DNA of 64,000 nt from Histomonas meleagridis (Eukaryota; Parabasalia; Tritrichomonadida; Dientamoebidae), in the NCBI GenBank assembly GCA_020186115.1, contig WSYJ01000060.1, forward strand, positions 1,116,001 to 1,180,000, written 5' to 3'. Both the position numbers and the translations under genes were made by a program. The notes under the pieces were generated by a model. The model saw nothing but the letters and a program-made list of their open reading frames with translations, did no database searches and was not told where the DNA came from. Positions 63,444 to 64,000 of the stretch are shown here, piece after piece. Position 1 is the stretch's first letter, and each line of letters starts with the position of its first letter.

Positions 63444-64000
63444 TAGCACTAGGAGCAAAACTCAAATCTACAAGTCTACTCGATCTAAACTTTTCGGAAT
63501 ATAAATTTCGAATTCTTTGAATAAATTTTGGGTATACGTTCAAATGATATTATTTAAGAGCGATTCGCTTTCTTTGTATCCACAATGTGATAAATATTCA
63601 TTTCATGAATTAATTCTCTGAGCATATTATAGAAGTGGAAATTATAATTGTAATTATATAGGAAAATCATAAGCGCATCCACACGCAAAGTTCACCCATT
63701 TTGCTTGAGGACAACAGTGAATATTCGCTCAAAGAAATTTGTTTTTGAATCCACAGTGCCTAATAATAGAAACGATGCCCAAGAATGATCTTCTTATAAA
63801 AACACTTTTTCTTGATACTGCTTTTAAAATAAAAATATTCGCAAATGAATAAATTTCAAAATAATATCTCCCCTTCAAAATTGTATACAATTAAATAAAT
63901 ATTTTATAGATATATGTACGATTTTTTAATTAAAGTTTTCATTCATATCTAAAAATTGTTACAACAGGTAAAATATTTTACTTGGTTAACAATCACATGA
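63444..64000. other. Intergenic, no gene seen
   Basis: AT-rich to the window end. No open frame with coding character and no structured RNA recognised. Confidence 0.4.

Overview
This is AT-rich protist nuclear DNA, very probably from a trichomonad (parabasalid), with Tritrichomonas-like gene families the best fit. Supporting signs: BspA-like leucine-rich surface proteins; ankyrin proteins with the trichomonad N-terminal domain; mariner-type transposase remnants; an iron-sulfur flavoprotein with a hydrogenosome-type presequence; TCAYTW-like initiator motifs 5-25 bases before several start codons; and compact, nearly intronless genes. A U2 snRNA gene lies on the minus strand at about 57960-58128. 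All assignments come from reading motifs and protein character by eye; no database search was run.

Layout. 1-17 kb: a BspA-like gene cut by the window edge, a family-61-type glycosyltransferase, two dead mariner copies around a small bromodomain gene, a dynein intermediate chain, and two more BspA-like genes; copies 1 and 2 form a near-identical inverted pair. 17.8-23.5 kb: Ras-type GTPase, six-span membrane protein, V-ATPase subunit G, WNK-type kinase, kelch protein and a frame-broken gene. 24-26.4 kb: ankyrin locus 1. 26.6-33.1 kb: MBF1, iron-sulfur flavoprotein, Rab pseudogene, a disordered protein and an epimerase-like gene with a zinc-ribbon and membrane-anchor tail. 34.2-39.3 kb: listerin (LTN1) followed by a 25-bp minisatellite of about 1.4 kb. 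39.7-52.6 kb: a surface protein with a BspA-type tail, an armadillo-like protein, ribosomal protein L5, MCM-binding protein, a STE20-like kinase and a SAC-domain protein that lacks the catalytic arginine. 53.7-63.4 kb: ankyrin locus 2, a short importin-like protein, U2 snRNA, a DCX plus P-loop protein, ankyrin locus 3 and a broken low-complexity gene.

Most interesting observation. In all three ankyrin loci, single ankyrin repeats (90-base core, about 30 codons) are separated by AT-rich spacers. Fourteen of 20 junctions hold a spacer of exactly 80 bases, although many spacers are very different in sequence. Eighty is 2 modulo 3, so each spacer breaks the frame. A 71-base removal would restore a regular 33-residue repeat, but the implied ends are usually T...A rather than GT...AG. 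This suggests a non-canonical, length-constrained intervening sequence, or another RNA/DNA processing event, that I cannot place in a described class.

Limits. Several genes are broken only by one-base changes in homopolymers, which could be sequencing errors or real decay. Cellular roles are from family knowledge; in a parasite with flagella, hydrogenosomes and heavy endocytic traffic, the trafficking, surface and V-ATPase genes fit, but this window shows no operon-like functional cluster.
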